Source: Clostridium disporicum
Lineage (GTDB): Bacteria > Bacillota > Clostridia > Clostridiales > Clostridiaceae
Length of the DNA stretch: 64,000 nucleotides
Direction of reading: 5' to 3'
Assembly: GCF_001405015.1 (NCBI RefSeq)
Contig: NZ_CYZX01000006.1
Location: 105,712 to 169,711 of the forward strand
In this document: positions 44,110 through 53,323 of the stretch, one piece after another
Layout of the letters: every line of letters starts with the position of its first letter
Numbering within the stretch: position 1 is the stretch's first letter
The notes under the pieces: model-generated
What the model was told of the DNA's origin: nothing
The model's database searches: none
Seen by the model: only the letters and a program-made list of their open reading frames with translations
Position numbers and translations under genes: made by a program

Positions 44110-45429
44110 ATGAAAAAAGTTGATTTAACTAAAGGTAAAGTTTTAACAGTGCTTACAGCTTTAGCAGTACCTATAATGGGAAGTTCTTTATTACAATTTA
44201 CATATAACCTTGTTGATATGCTTTGGGTTGGGGGGCTAGGGAGTGATGCGGTAGCAAGCGTTGGTTCATCAAGTTTTTTTATTGGATTAGGATATTCAAT
44301 AAATTCTTTAGTTGTTATAGGAGCAGGAATAAAGATATCTCATGCTATAGGTGGAAAAGATAATAATAATGTAAAAGAGTATATAAATACAGGAATAGCT
44401 ATCAACTTTTTTATAGCAATTGTATATGCTCTAATTCTTATTTTTTTAGGAAAGAATTTTATAGGATTTTTAAATCTAGGTAATCCTATAGTAGAAAGGG
44501 ATTCATATTATTATCTTGCAATAAATGGACCAATATTGTATTTTTCGTTTTTTAATTTTCTTTATTCAAGGATTTTTGGAAGCTTTGGAAATAATAGCGA
44601 TGCTTTAAAGATTAATGCGATAGGGATAGCAGTAAATATAATTTTAGACCCTATATTCATTTATATCTTTAAATTTGGAGTTATTGGAGCAGCATTAGCT
44701 ACATTGATAGCTAATGTAATAATGTATGTATTGTATAAGGTGAAATCTAAAGGTTTATTAAAGTATGATAGAAGTTTAAATGTAAATTACGAAAAAGTAA
44801 AAGAAGTAGCTAAGTTAGGGTTTCCTATGGCATTTCAAAGAGTGTTATTTACTCTGGTAAATATAGTTCTAGCAAGAATTATTGCAATTTTTGGTACCAA
44901 TGCTATTGCAGCTCAAAAGATAGGATTACAGATTGAATCTATAACATATATGGTTATAGGCGGTTTAAATGGAGCTATATCAAGCTTTACAGGACAAAAT
45001 TTTGGGGCCAAGAAGTTTAAAAGAATTAATGATGGATATAATACTGCACTAGCAATTGGAATATCGTATTCTATATTAATGTCCTTAATATTTATATTTT
45101 TTAAGGAACCAATAATAAAATTATTTATAAGAGATGTAGATACAAGTTTAATAGCTTATGGATATTTACAAGCAGTAGCTTATTCACAAGCTTTTAGTAC
45201 AATAGAAATGGTATCTAATGGACTTTTTACAGGACTGGGAAAGCCCAAAATACCTGCGACTATAAGTATAATATTTACTGTATTAAGAATTCCAATGGCA
45301 TTAGTACTTATGAAGTATTATGGAATAAATGGGATATGGTGGAGCATTGCCATATCAAGTGTTTTAAAAGGAGTAGCAGCTTATTTAATATATAAATTGA
45401 AGGTAAGCAAGGAGTATAAAATATGTTAG
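44110..45429 (+). CDS. MATE-family efflux transporter
   Basis: 439 aa with 12 predicted spans in two halves. MATE features: ALAVPIMGSSLLQFTYNLVDMLWVG near the start and repeated Gly/Pro kinks. Drives drug or conjugate export by Na+ or H+ antiport. The gene shares 7 nt (ATGTTAG) with gshF, indicating coupled translation. Under ArsR control with a glutathione-synthesis gene, its substrate may be a metal-thiol conjugate; this is inference. Confidence 0.88.
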   Translation: MKKVDLTKGKVLTVLTALAVPIMGSSLLQFTYNLVDMLWVGGLGSDAVASVGSSSFFIGLGYSINSLVVIGAGIKISHAIGGKDNNNVKEYINTGIAINFFIAIVYALILIFLGKNFIGFLNLGNPIVERDSYYYLAINGPILYFSFFNFLYSRIFGSFGNNSDALKINAIGIAVNIILDPIFIYIFKFGVIGAALATLIANVIMYVLYKVKSKGLLKYDRSLNVNYEKVKEVAKLGFPMAFQRVLFTLVNIVLARIIAIFGTNAIAAQKIGLQIESITYMVIGGLNGAISSFTGQNFGAKKFKRINDGYNTALAIGISYSILMSLIFIFFKEPIIKLFIRDVDTSLIAYGYLQAVAYSQAFSTIEMVSNGLFTGLGKPKIPATISIIFTVLRIPMALVLMKYYGINGIWWSIAISSVLKGVAAYLIYKLKVSKEYKIC

Positions 45430-47744
45430 ATAAAATTAAAGATATAATTATAAATAATAAATCAATAGGTAGTTATGGTATTGAAAGGGAAGGACTAAGA
45501 GTAACTAATGAAGGAAAGCTAGCCTTAACGCCTCATCCAAAGGTTTTTGAGAAAAAGATATGCAATCCGTATATAACAACAGATTTTTCAGAAAGCCAAA
45601 TTGAGGTAATTACACCAACATTCAATTCAGTAGAAGAATGTTATAATTTTACAAATGTACTTTATGATATTGTAGCTCAAGAAATTGGAGATGAATACTT
45701 ATGGCCAATTTCAATGCCCTGTATCTTACCAGAAGATAAGGATATTCCAATAGCTGAATTCTGCGAGTGTCCTATGGGAATAAATGCAAGAAGGTATAGA
45801 GAGCAATTAATGAAAAAATATGGAGGCAAGAGACAATTAATATCTGGAATTCATTATAATTTTTCATTTCAAGATGACTTTTTAAAGGAGCTTCATAAAA
45901 AGGTAGGTGAAGGAACGTCATTTAGGGAGTTTAAGGATAATGTTTATTTAAAACTTGTAAGAAATTATTTAAGATATAGATGGCTTATAATATATCTTTT
46001 ATGTGGTTCAAATGTTATTCATGATAGTTTTGAAAAAGAATACATAGAAAGCTTAAATAAGATAAATGAAGATACATATCATAATGAAAGTGCTTTATCT
46101 TATAGAAACAGTCAATATGGTTATAAAAATAATATAGATCTTTATCCAAATTATGACTCTGTTAAAGCTTATGTAGATAGTATGAACAATTTTGTTAAGG
46201 ATAAGGTTTTAGAAAGTCATAAAGAATTATATAGTCAAGTAAGATTAAAAGCAGCAGATATAGATAATTTTTTAGAATCTTTAGAGAAAGATGGAATAAA
46301 GTATTTAGAATATAGGAGCTTAGATATCAATCCTTTTGAAAAAGGAGGAATCTCTTTAAATGATTTAAAATTCTTAGAAGTATTTAATATTTTCTTATTG
46401 GTTAAAGAAGAAAGTGATTATGAAAAGTGGCAAGAGGAAGCATTAGATAATCAAAAGCTAATTGCAGAGCAAGGATTAAGCAATGTAAATTTAAAGAGAG
46501 ATGGGAAAAATATTTCTAAAGAAGAATGGGGATTAGAATTATTAAGCTATATTAAAAATATTAATGATAAATTAAATTTAGTATCCAATGAAATTATTTT
46601 AGAGATGATTGATAAAATTAAAGATTTTAAGAGTACTTATGCTTATAAGATGCTTAAAAAAGTAAAATCAGAAGGTTTTATAGATGCAAATTTAAGCTTA
46701 GCTAAGAAATATAAAGAAATTGCATATAAAAATAGATTTAAGCTTGAAGGATATGAAGACTTAGAATTATCAACTCAAATTTTAATGAAAGAAGCTATTA
46801 AAAGAGGTATAAAAGTTGATGTATTAGATAGAAGTGAAAATTTTATATCATTAAAGAAATGTGATAAAAAAGAGTATGTGGTTCAAGCAACAAAAACTTC
46901 TAAAGATAATTATGCAACTATACTAATTATGGAAAATAAGGTAGTTACAAAGAAAGTTTTAGAAGATAATAATATTAGAGTACCTAAAGGTGAAGAATAT
47001 ACTTCTATAGAAGAAGCAAAGGTTAAGAGTGATAAATTTATAGGAAAACCAATAGTAATTAAACCTAAGTCAACAAATTTTGGCATAGGTATTAGTATAT
47101 TCACTGAAGGTGCAAGTAAAGATGATATGATAAAAGCCTTTGAAATAGCTTTTGAGAATGATAAAACTGTTTTAATTGAAGAATTTATAAAAGGAAAAGA
47201 GTATAGATTTTTAGTTATAGGAGACAAGGTTGCCGGAATACTTCATAGAGTACCAGCTAATGTTATAGGTGATGGAAAGAGCACTATAGCAGAACTTGTA
47301 GAAATTAAAAATCAAGATTCTTTAAGAGGAAAAGGATATAAAACACCGTTAGAAAAGATTATACTTGATAAAAATGCAGAACTTTTCTTAAAACAAAGAG
47401 GACTAGATTTTAATTATATTCCTAAATGTGATGAGATAGTTTATTTAAGAGAAAATTCTAATATAAGCACAGGCGGAGATAGTATAGATTATACTGATGA
47501 TATTCCGCAAAAATTCAAAGATATAGCAGTAAAGGCGGCTAAGGCAGTAAAGGCAAAAATATGTGGAGTAGATATGATGATAGAAGATTATAAAGAAGAA
47601 AATTCACCATATGCAATAATAGAATTAAACTTTAATCCTGCAATTCATATCCACTCATATCCATATAAAGGTAAAGAACGAAAGATTGCCGTTGAAGTAC
47701 TTAAGTTATTAAATCTTATTGATTTAGGTGATAATCATAAATAA
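45423..47744 (+). CDS. gshF: Bifunctional glutathione synthetase GshF
   Basis: 773 aa fusion: N-terminal glutamate-cysteine ligase (1-~470; GSYGIEREGLRV, ISGIHYNFSF) and C-terminal ATP-grasp glutathione synthetase (~500-773; VIKPKSTNFGIG, LIEEFIKGKEYRFLVIG, ELNFNPAIHIHSYP). Makes glutathione in two steps. It begins inside the MATE gene's stop (ATGTTAG), with AAGGAG (45409-45414) upstream. GshF is known in some Clostridium and Streptococcus species. Placing it under ArsR control next to an efflux pump suggests a metal or thiol-stress role. Confidence 0.93.
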   Translation: MLDKIKDIIINNKSIGSYGIEREGLRVTNEGKLALTPHPKVFEKKICNPYITTDFSESQIEVITPTFNSVEECYNFTNVLYDIVAQEIGDEYLWPISMPCILPEDKDIPIAEFCECPMGINARRYREQLMKKYGGKRQLISGIHYNFSFQDDFLKELHKKVGEGTSFREFKDNVYLKLVRNYLRYRWLIIYLLCGSNVIHDSFEKEYIESLNKINEDTYHNESALSYRNSQYGYKNNIDLYPNYDSVKAYVDSMNNFVKDKVLESHKELYSQVRLKAADIDNFLESLEKDGIKYLEYRSLDINPFEKGGISLNDLKFLEVFNIFLLVKEESDYEKWQEEALDNQKLIAEQGLSNVNLKRDGKNISKEEWGLELLSYIKNINDKLNLVSNEIILEMIDKIKDFKSTYAYKMLKKVKSEGFIDANLSLAKKYKEIAYKNRFKLEGYEDLELSTQILMKEAIKRGIKVDVLDRSENFISLKKCDKKEYVVQATKTSKDNYATILIMENKVVTKKVLEDNNIRVPKGEEYTSIEEAKVKSDKFIGKPIVIKPKSTNFGIGISIFTEGASKDDMIKAFEIAFENDKTVLIEEFIKGKEYRFLVIGDKVAGILHRVPANVIGDGKSTIAELVEIKNQDSLRGKGYKTPLEKIILDKNAELFLKQRGLDFNYIPKCDEIVYLRENSNISTGGDSIDYTDDIPQKFKDIAVKAAKAVKAKICGVDMMIEDYKEENSPYAIIELNFNPAIHIHSYPYKGKERKIAVEVLKLLNLIDLGDNHK

Positions 47745-47800
47745 ATATTAATGTGCATAAAAAGAGAACATTTAATTAGTTAAGTATTATATATAGAATA

Positions 47801-47840
47801 AAAACTCTGCTAAATTATATATTTAGTGGAGTTTTTTAGT
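47801..47840 (+). terminator. Terminator of the arsR-MATE-gshF operon
   Basis: AAAACTCTGCTAAAT pairs with ATTTAGTGGAGTTTT (two wobbles), then TTT. The remaining 47841-48049 stretch shows no gene or clear promoter. Confidence 0.85.
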
Positions 47841-48049
47841 AAGAGTTTACTCTTTTCTATTTTATATTTAGCTAATCAGTTAATAAATGTTGTGCAATCT
47901 TCTTTTTAAATTCACTTTAAATACAGGGTGTAAATGTTTAAAAATATTAGATTTAGGTATTAACTATGAAAAAAAACAATATTATTTAATATAGTAAATA
48001 GTTAATTAGAGTGGGAAAGTAATAGGGGTTAAGGAGTTGAGTAAACATT

Positions 48050-48691
48050 ATGGGATTAACATTAAAAGAGGTACTTTATACATTTGAGAAAATAGAAAAG
48101 AAAATTACTTATTATAAACAGTTTTTAAATGAGCTTGATGCTATTATTGGAGATGGAGATCATGGAACAAATTTAAGCAAGGGATTTAAAGTTGCAAAAG
48201 AAAAAGTTAAAGATAAAGAGTTTAAAGATTGGGGAGATATATTTAGAACAGTAGGTATGGCTATTTTGTCTAATGTTGGAGGAGCGTCAGGACCACTGTA
48301 TGGAACTGCATTTATGAAAGCATCTATGATTGGAAAAGAAAAAGTTGAAATTAATATTGAAGATTTTAGAGATATATTAAAGGTTTCAATAGATGGAATT
48401 AAGATGCGGGGAAAAAGTGAAAAAGGAGATAAGACTATGTTAGATGCATTAATTCCAGCTTATGAAGAAATTAATTATGGAATAGAAAATAAATTATCTG
48501 TATTAAATACGCTTAAGAATTCAGTTGAAGCAGCTAGAAATGGTGTTGAATATACTAAGTTTATAGTTGCTAGTAAAGGAAGAGCACTTTATTTAGGGGA
48601 TAAGAGCATTGGACATCAAGATCCAGGAGCAACTTCGTCTTTAATTATTTTAGAAGTAATATTTGATACAGTAAATGAATTAAGGAATTAA
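48050..48691 (+). CDS. DhaL-like dihydroxyacetone kinase subunit (orphan)
   Basis: 213 aa helical barrel. ATP/Mg-binding Asp cluster IIGDGDHGTN (D35, D37), NVGGASGPLYG, GDKTMLDAL and GHQDPGATS are all present as in DhaL. DhaL phosphorylates dihydroxyacetone bound to DhaK using phosphate from DhaM, but neither dhaK nor dhaM is adjacent. It may pair with a distant DhaK or act in a FakA-like role. The GGAG site is 10 or more nt from the ATG. Confidence 0.85.
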   Translation: MGLTLKEVLYTFEKIEKKITYYKQFLNELDAIIGDGDHGTNLSKGFKVAKEKVKDKEFKDWGDIFRTVGMAILSNVGGASGPLYGTAFMKASMIGKEKVEINIEDFRDILKVSIDGIKMRGKSEKGDKTMLDALIPAYEEINYGIENKLSVLNTLKNSVEAARNGVEYTKFIVASKGRALYLGDKSIGHQDPGATSSLIILEVIFDTVNELRN

Positions 48692-48763
48692 AATTGGGGT
48701 TTTAAGAGGACCTTGTGATAGAATATGCGAAAATGTTTTCAGAAAATTGCATTTATTAAAATA

Positions 48764-48810
48764 TAAAAAAGTACGGAAAGATGTATTTAAAGACATTTCG
48801 TACTTTTTTA
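48764..48810. terminator. Bidirectional terminator
   Basis: AAAAAGTACGGAAAGATGT pairs imperfectly with ACATTTCGTACTTTTTT, with a T run after it; placed between convergent genes. Confidence 0.75.
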
Positions 48811-48826
48811 TATTTATTAAATTAAT

Positions 48827-49711
48827 TTATTCGATTACTGTAGTTATAGAATTTATCCAATCATTCTTCAAGATATTTATATCTTTTCCTGTAATATCTT
48901 TTAAAGCTTCTTTTGTATTTAATGATTTATAGATTTTAATTAGATTATCTTTGCCAATAGAATATTCTAAATACTTAACAAAGGATGCAGAGTAGATATA
49001 AAAGATTGGTTCACTATTATAATCAATATAATTAGGTACACCATTTTCTCCAACTAAATCAAAAGCTGTTAAACTTTCTAACGTCCCACTATTATAAAAT
49101 TCAAGAGAGAGTTTATCAATGTCACAGCCATTATTAGGATAAGTAGGATCTCCATTAAGTTTATCATTTAAATATACAGCCAAACCTTCTTTAATCCATA
49201 AGGAACTACAATCCCAAGCTATTATATGAGTTAATTCATGGATATAGGAGCTAGTGTTTTCCCTTACATTATCTACTGATATTAAAGAAGTATGTTCTAT
49301 ATTAATATTTTCATTGTTAAACTCAGGATCGTCCATAGACCCATCTATACTAACAAAAACTCTAGAATTAATATAGTGATCAGAATTTAGATTAATCCCC
49401 AAATAATTTTCTATAGCTATAATTCCATTATCAATTTTTTTTGCAAATTCTATCAATTCATCTTCAGTTAAATAATCAGCTCTAGAATATAAAATGGCAT
49501 ATTCTGTGCAATATCGTATATAATCCTTTTTATAATCATAATCAAAAGTATATAATTCATCTAAGTCAAGTTCTTCTTGTAATTCTGTATCTATAGTATC
49601 ATCTTCGGCTACTATTGGATCAGCATAATTATTAATGCTGTAAAGAGCGTTAGAACATATGATTATAACAATAATAATAAAAGTTAAAATTACAAATCTT
49701 ATTTTCCTCAT
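48827..49711 (-). CDS. Secreted HExxH (gluzincin-type) zinc peptidase
   Basis: 294 aa. N-terminal signal or anchor (about 5-25), acidic spacer, then the zinc motif SYIHELTHIIAW (H158, E159, H162) and a downstream Glu ligand in WIKEGLAVYL (E175), i.e. HExxH plus E as in MA-clan gluzincins. The C-terminal part is helical. Extracellular proteolysis or wall processing is plausible. GGAGG before the ATG. Confidence 0.8.
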   Translation of the reverse strand: MRKIRFVILTFIIIVIIICSNALYSINNYADPIVAEDDTIDTELQEELDLDELYTFDYDYKKDYIRYCTEYAILYSRADYLTEDELIEFAKKIDNGIIAIENYLGINLNSDHYINSRVFVSIDGSMDDPEFNNENINIEHTSLISVDNVRENTSSYIHELTHIIAWDCSSLWIKEGLAVYLNDKLNGDPTYPNNGCDIDKLSLEFYNSGTLESLTAFDLVGENGVPNYIDYNSEPIFYIYSASFVKYLEYSIGKDNLIKIYKSLNTKEALKDITGKDINILKNDWINSITTVIE

Positions 49712-49886
49712 AAAATAATAACCTCCATTAAAGTTATAGTATTATATATTCTTAATAATTAATAAAAAGTATAGGAATTTAAAACTTTATTAATATATGA
49801 GGAAGTATAGGGAAATGTTCTATTGTATAAATTCATTTTTTTATGGTAATGTAATAACTATAGATTTAATTGATAGAGGTAGACTA

Positions 49887-50756
49887 ATGAAAAGATTTAA
49901 AAAGGTTTATATAGAAACAACTAATATTTGTAATTTAAGTTGTAATTTTTGCCCTAAAACTAGTAGAGAGTTAAGGTTTATGGAAGTGGATAGCTTTAAA
50001 AAAATAATTGATGATGTAAAACAATATAGTGATTATGTATATTTTCATCTTATGGGAGAGCCATTTTTGAATAAAAATTTAGAGGAATTTTTAGAAATAT
50101 GCAAAGAGGCTGAGTTAAAGGTTAATATTACGACTAATGGAACTTTAATAAATAATGTCAAGGGAATTTTACTAAAAAGCAAAGCTTTAAGACAAGTTAA
50201 TATTTCACTTCATAGTTTTGAAGCAAATGATAGTAAAGTGACTTTAGAAGAATATATAACTAATATTACTAGCTTTATAAATGAAGCTAATGAAAATTCC
50301 AATATAATCTGTTCAATAAGGTTATGGAACATGGATACTGAAGAGTTAAAGGCTTGTAATAGCTTAAATAGCAATATATTGAGAATTCTTGAAGAAGAGC
50401 TTAATATAGAATTTAGTTTAGGTGAAAGATTACAAGAAAAGTCAGGAATAAAGGTAAGAAAAAATTTATATGTAAATATGGCAGAAAAATTTGAGTGGCC
50501 TAATATAAATCTAGTAAATGAAGAAGCTGAAGTGTTTTGTTATGGATTAAGAGACCAGATTGGTATATTAGTTGATGGAACAGTAGTTCCTTGTTGTTTA
50601 GATAGCGAAGGAAATATTCCGTTAGGAAACATATTCAAAACTCCACTAGGAGATATAATAACATCAAAAAGAGCACTTGATATATATGATGGTTTTTCTA
50701 ATAGAAAAGCCGTTGAAGAGCTTTGTAAAAGATGTGGATATGCTAAGAGATACTAA
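49887..50756 (+). CDS. Radical SAM / SPASM-domain enzyme
   Basis: 289 aa. Cluster-binding CNLSCNFC (CxxxCxxC) near residue 14, TTNGTLI and GEPFLN motifs of the radical SAM barrel, and a C-terminal half-SPASM with Cys groups (FCYGL, PCCLD, CKRCGY). Related proteins modify peptides or RNA, but there is no precursor peptide gene nearby. ATG 49887 follows AGAGGTAG; an upstream in-frame start at 49797 lacks a ribosome site. Confidence 0.82.
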   Translation: MKRFKKVYIETTNICNLSCNFCPKTSRELRFMEVDSFKKIIDDVKQYSDYVYFHLMGEPFLNKNLEEFLEICKEAELKVNITTNGTLINNVKGILLKSKALRQVNISLHSFEANDSKVTLEEYITNITSFINEANENSNIICSIRLWNMDTEELKACNSLNSNILRILEEELNIEFSLGERLQEKSGIKVRKNLYVNMAEKFEWPNINLVNEEAEVFCYGLRDQIGILVDGTVVPCCLDSEGNIPLGNIFKTPLGDIITSKRALDIYDGFSNRKAVEELCKRCGYAKRY

Positions 50757-50763
50757 TTGAAAG

Positions 50764-51000
50764 AAAGTGCGAAGCACTTTGGTGAGAAGTTTAACTTCGT
50801 CAAAGGGGAAAAGTCAGCTAAAGCTGAGGAGAAAATAGTGCCTATGTCAATAGGGAAAAGATATCTAATGAGATAAAATGCTTTTCTTTGCTACTTATAG
50901 TAGCATTTTTCCCTTAACGTAGTTAACTTTTCCACGCTACGTAGTAGCCTTTCACTTCGACAAAGTCGACTTTTCACTTGCGAGCCTTAGCTCGCACTTT
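50764..51000. repeat. Array of about ten hairpins in a large inverted repeat
   Basis: Small palindromes follow each other every 20-24 nt: AAAGTGC/GCACTTT, GAAGT/ACTTC, TCAGC/GCTGA, CCTAT/ATAGG, TATCT/AGATA, TGCTACT/AGTAGCA, TTAAC/GTTAA, GCTAC/GTAGC, TCGAC/GTCGA and GCGAGC/GCTCGC. The linkers are purine-rich on the left (GTGAGAAG, GGGGAAAAG, GGGAAAAG) and their complement on the right (TTTTTCCC, CTTTTCCAC, CTTTCAC, CTTTTCAC), so the whole can fold into a central stem with side hairpins. It lies between convergent genes and overlaps the last codon of the LTA-synthase-like gene. Confidence 0.75.
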
Positions 51001-52738
51001 ATTTATTAGAGTAGCTTTCTCCTTCAACTCTATCGTAGGTTAACACATCTAATATAGCATCTCTATCACTAATACTTTGAATATTAGGAGAGTATATTGG
51101 TGTTGTTTCCATATGATTTATCATAGTTGATGAAAATTTATCTAAAGGTGTTCCTAACGACTCTATAACTACATATGGAAGATAAAATGTAGATATTTTC
51201 GTATCATTCAAATATGAAAAATCTTTATCATAATTATTATATATTAGGTATTTTTGATTATATAAGTTTTCTGTGTTACTAGAGTCTATTCCAAATTGAC
51301 TATATATATCAGATGTAGGGGTAAAGAATGGATAATGATCCCCAACAAATACTAATATTACATCTTCCTCGAAATTATTTAACCATTCTAAAAACGACTT
51401 CAAGTCATCAGAAGTTTTCTTAATACCTTCAAGGTAGTATTTAAGTTCATTTAGGTCAGATGTACCATCTGTAATATTGTCATCATCGTAATACGGTTGA
51501 TGATTTTGCATAGTAGTAGTAAATATATAACTTGGACTATCATCTTGCTCTAATTGTTGTTTTATTTTCTCAAAAACAGAATAATCATCTATATATCTTC
51601 TGAATCTAGTACTATCGTTAATCATATCTTCTTCAAAGAAAAGATTATTAAATCCATAACCACCATAGATAGAGTTTCTACTATAAAAAGAACCGCTAAA
51701 AGGATGAATATAAGTTGTATTATATCCTAAATACTTAAAATAAGATGGTATAGAGTTAGTTAGATTATCATCAGTTAATAGATTATGAGGTATTGATGGT
51801 GTATTAAGAGAATACACTGGTAGTCCAAATAGTAATTCAAATTCTGTTCTTGGAGTGTAACCTCCAAAAGTTGGAACAACACAATTACCTATAAAGTTAT
51901 CTTTTGAAATTTCATCAAAGCTTTCGTAGTAAGATGATAAATCTAAAGAAGATTCAAGACTTCTAAAATCACCAAATGATTCAGACATAATAAATATTAC
52001 ATTAGGTTTTTTATAATCATCAGAAGTTTCATTTATTTCAGATAAACTGTTATTTACAAGATCTTCAGAATAATTTTCAGGTTTACGTAATCTCGAAGTA
52101 AATTTATTAGATGTTGTTTGAGATAAAAATCCTATAAGACCGTTTGACTCGAAGCTCTCGTTTATAGCAAATATATTTGTTGATGTTTCGTTATCTAAAT
52201 TAAAAGTTGCATAAATATTTGTTGAAGGTTTAGGAAGAAGTATACCTAAAAGTAATGTGCAAATGCAAATGAAGCTTGTTAAAAATCTTCTTTTGAAAGT
52301 AAAAGGAAGATTAAAGGTATATTTCTTGCACAATACTATATAACCAATAATTAATATTAAGCATATTATTAAAGGCCAAGTGAAGTTTAGTTTTGCAAAC
52401 TTTCCTACGTCTCCTATATTTCGAGTCATAACTAAATCACTTAAAGTTAGATGAGTTCCACTAGTTGTATATTTAAAATACTCTACTGTGGAAAGTATAT
52501 ACAAGGTTATACTTAGAATTCCTACTGCTATATGACTCTTTTTTGTAAAAAAGAGTATTGCAAAAAAGAGAACTGAAATTAATAATACGCTATATAAAAA
52601 TGCTGGAAATTTACTAGTTACAAAACCTAGTAGTTTATTGAAGCTTTGCATATGATTAAATTCAGTAATTAATACAATAAAAATAGGAAAAAAGCAGTAA
52701 GTAATAATTTTAATTAGTTTATTATCCTTTAATTTCAT
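50999..52738 (-). CDS. LTA-synthase-like sulfatase-fold membrane protein
   Basis: 579 aa. Five N-terminal spans (to about 185), then an extracellular alkaline-phosphatase-superfamily domain. Metal-site motifs: IFIMSESFGDFRS (Glu), FGGYTPRTEFELL (the nucleophile Thr of LtaS-like enzymes is expected here), YIHPFSGSFYSRNS and VFVGDHYPFF (Asp-His). Probably transfers glycerol-phosphate or phosphoethanolamine to a glycan or teichoic polymer. ATG 52738 has AGGTGG upstream; a GTG at 52747 overlaps that site. Confidence 0.83.
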   Translation of the reverse strand: MKLKDNKLIKIITYCFFPIFIVLITEFNHMQSFNKLLGFVTSKFPAFLYSVLLISVLFFAILFFTKKSHIAVGILSITLYILSTVEYFKYTTSGTHLTLSDLVMTRNIGDVGKFAKLNFTWPLIICLILIIGYIVLCKKYTFNLPFTFKRRFLTSFICICTLLLGILLPKPSTNIYATFNLDNETSTNIFAINESFESNGLIGFLSQTTSNKFTSRLRKPENYSEDLVNNSLSEINETSDDYKKPNVIFIMSESFGDFRSLESSLDLSSYYESFDEISKDNFIGNCVVPTFGGYTPRTEFELLFGLPVYSLNTPSIPHNLLTDDNLTNSIPSYFKYLGYNTTYIHPFSGSFYSRNSIYGGYGFNNLFFEEDMINDSTRFRRYIDDYSVFEKIKQQLEQDDSPSYIFTTTMQNHQPYYDDDNITDGTSDLNELKYYLEGIKKTSDDLKSFLEWLNNFEEDVILVFVGDHYPFFTPTSDIYSQFGIDSSNTENLYNQKYLIYNNYDKDFSYLNDTKISTFYLPYVVIESLGTPLDKFSSTMINHMETTPIYSPNIQSISDRDAILDVLTYDRVEGESYSNK

Positions 52739-52852
52739 ATTAACCACCTATATTATAAAAATTTAGTATATATTTTATTATGATACTATATTTTACAAAT
52801 AAAGCAATTGATAAAAACTTAAATAATTCTTAAATATTCTGTAAATATTACC

Positions 52853-53173
52853 CTATCTTTTGCTTTTTGATAAATCTTCAAAAATTTCAAACTTATAAGT
52901 TAAAGGTTCTATTATAAAAAATAATATAAAAAATAAAATGAATGCTAAAAGATATTTTATCCAAGATTCGATATTTATATAAGCGGAGTCAGTTATGATT
53001 GCCCAAAAGATAAAGGTTAATAGCATTATTACACTAAAAATAAATTTAGATTTTATTGATGCGATAAGCTTATTTTGGCATTGAGGACAAGTTATATATT
53101 GTGAATGTTTTCTGATAAAGATATCTTTAGTAGAAAATTTATAATTACAATGAGGACATATTTTCTTAAGCAT
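52853..53173 (-). CDS. Small CxxC-x19-CxxC membrane protein
   Basis: 106 aa. An N-terminal zinc ribbon with CPHC (C6-C9) and CPQC (C29-C32) is followed by two membrane spans (about 45-65 and 73-90). The spacing is near that of the small cxxc_20_cxxc family; I recall that name but did not search. Possible metal-binding or membrane-regulatory protein. AGGAGG before ATG. Confidence 0.75.
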   Translation of the reverse strand: MLKKICPHCNYKFSTKDIFIRKHSQYITCPQCQNKLIASIKSKFIFSVIMLLTFIFWAIITDSAYINIESWIKYLLAFILFFILFFIIEPLTYKFEIFEDLSKSKR

Positions 53174-53323
53174 TTTAATACCTCCTAAAATTTACAAATA
53201 TAATACTATGTATTATAAAATTTTTATAAATATTACAGCTAAACTTATTATATTAAATAAAATATTGTTAAAGGATAATACTATAATTATAAATTCATCA
53301 CAAATTATAGAAGGAGTAATTAT

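Noticed and set aside
47925..47938. AGGGTGTAAATGTT, repeated at 56070-56083
   Set aside because: A 14-nt repeat is expected by chance many times in a window of this size and base composition; the flanks do not match.
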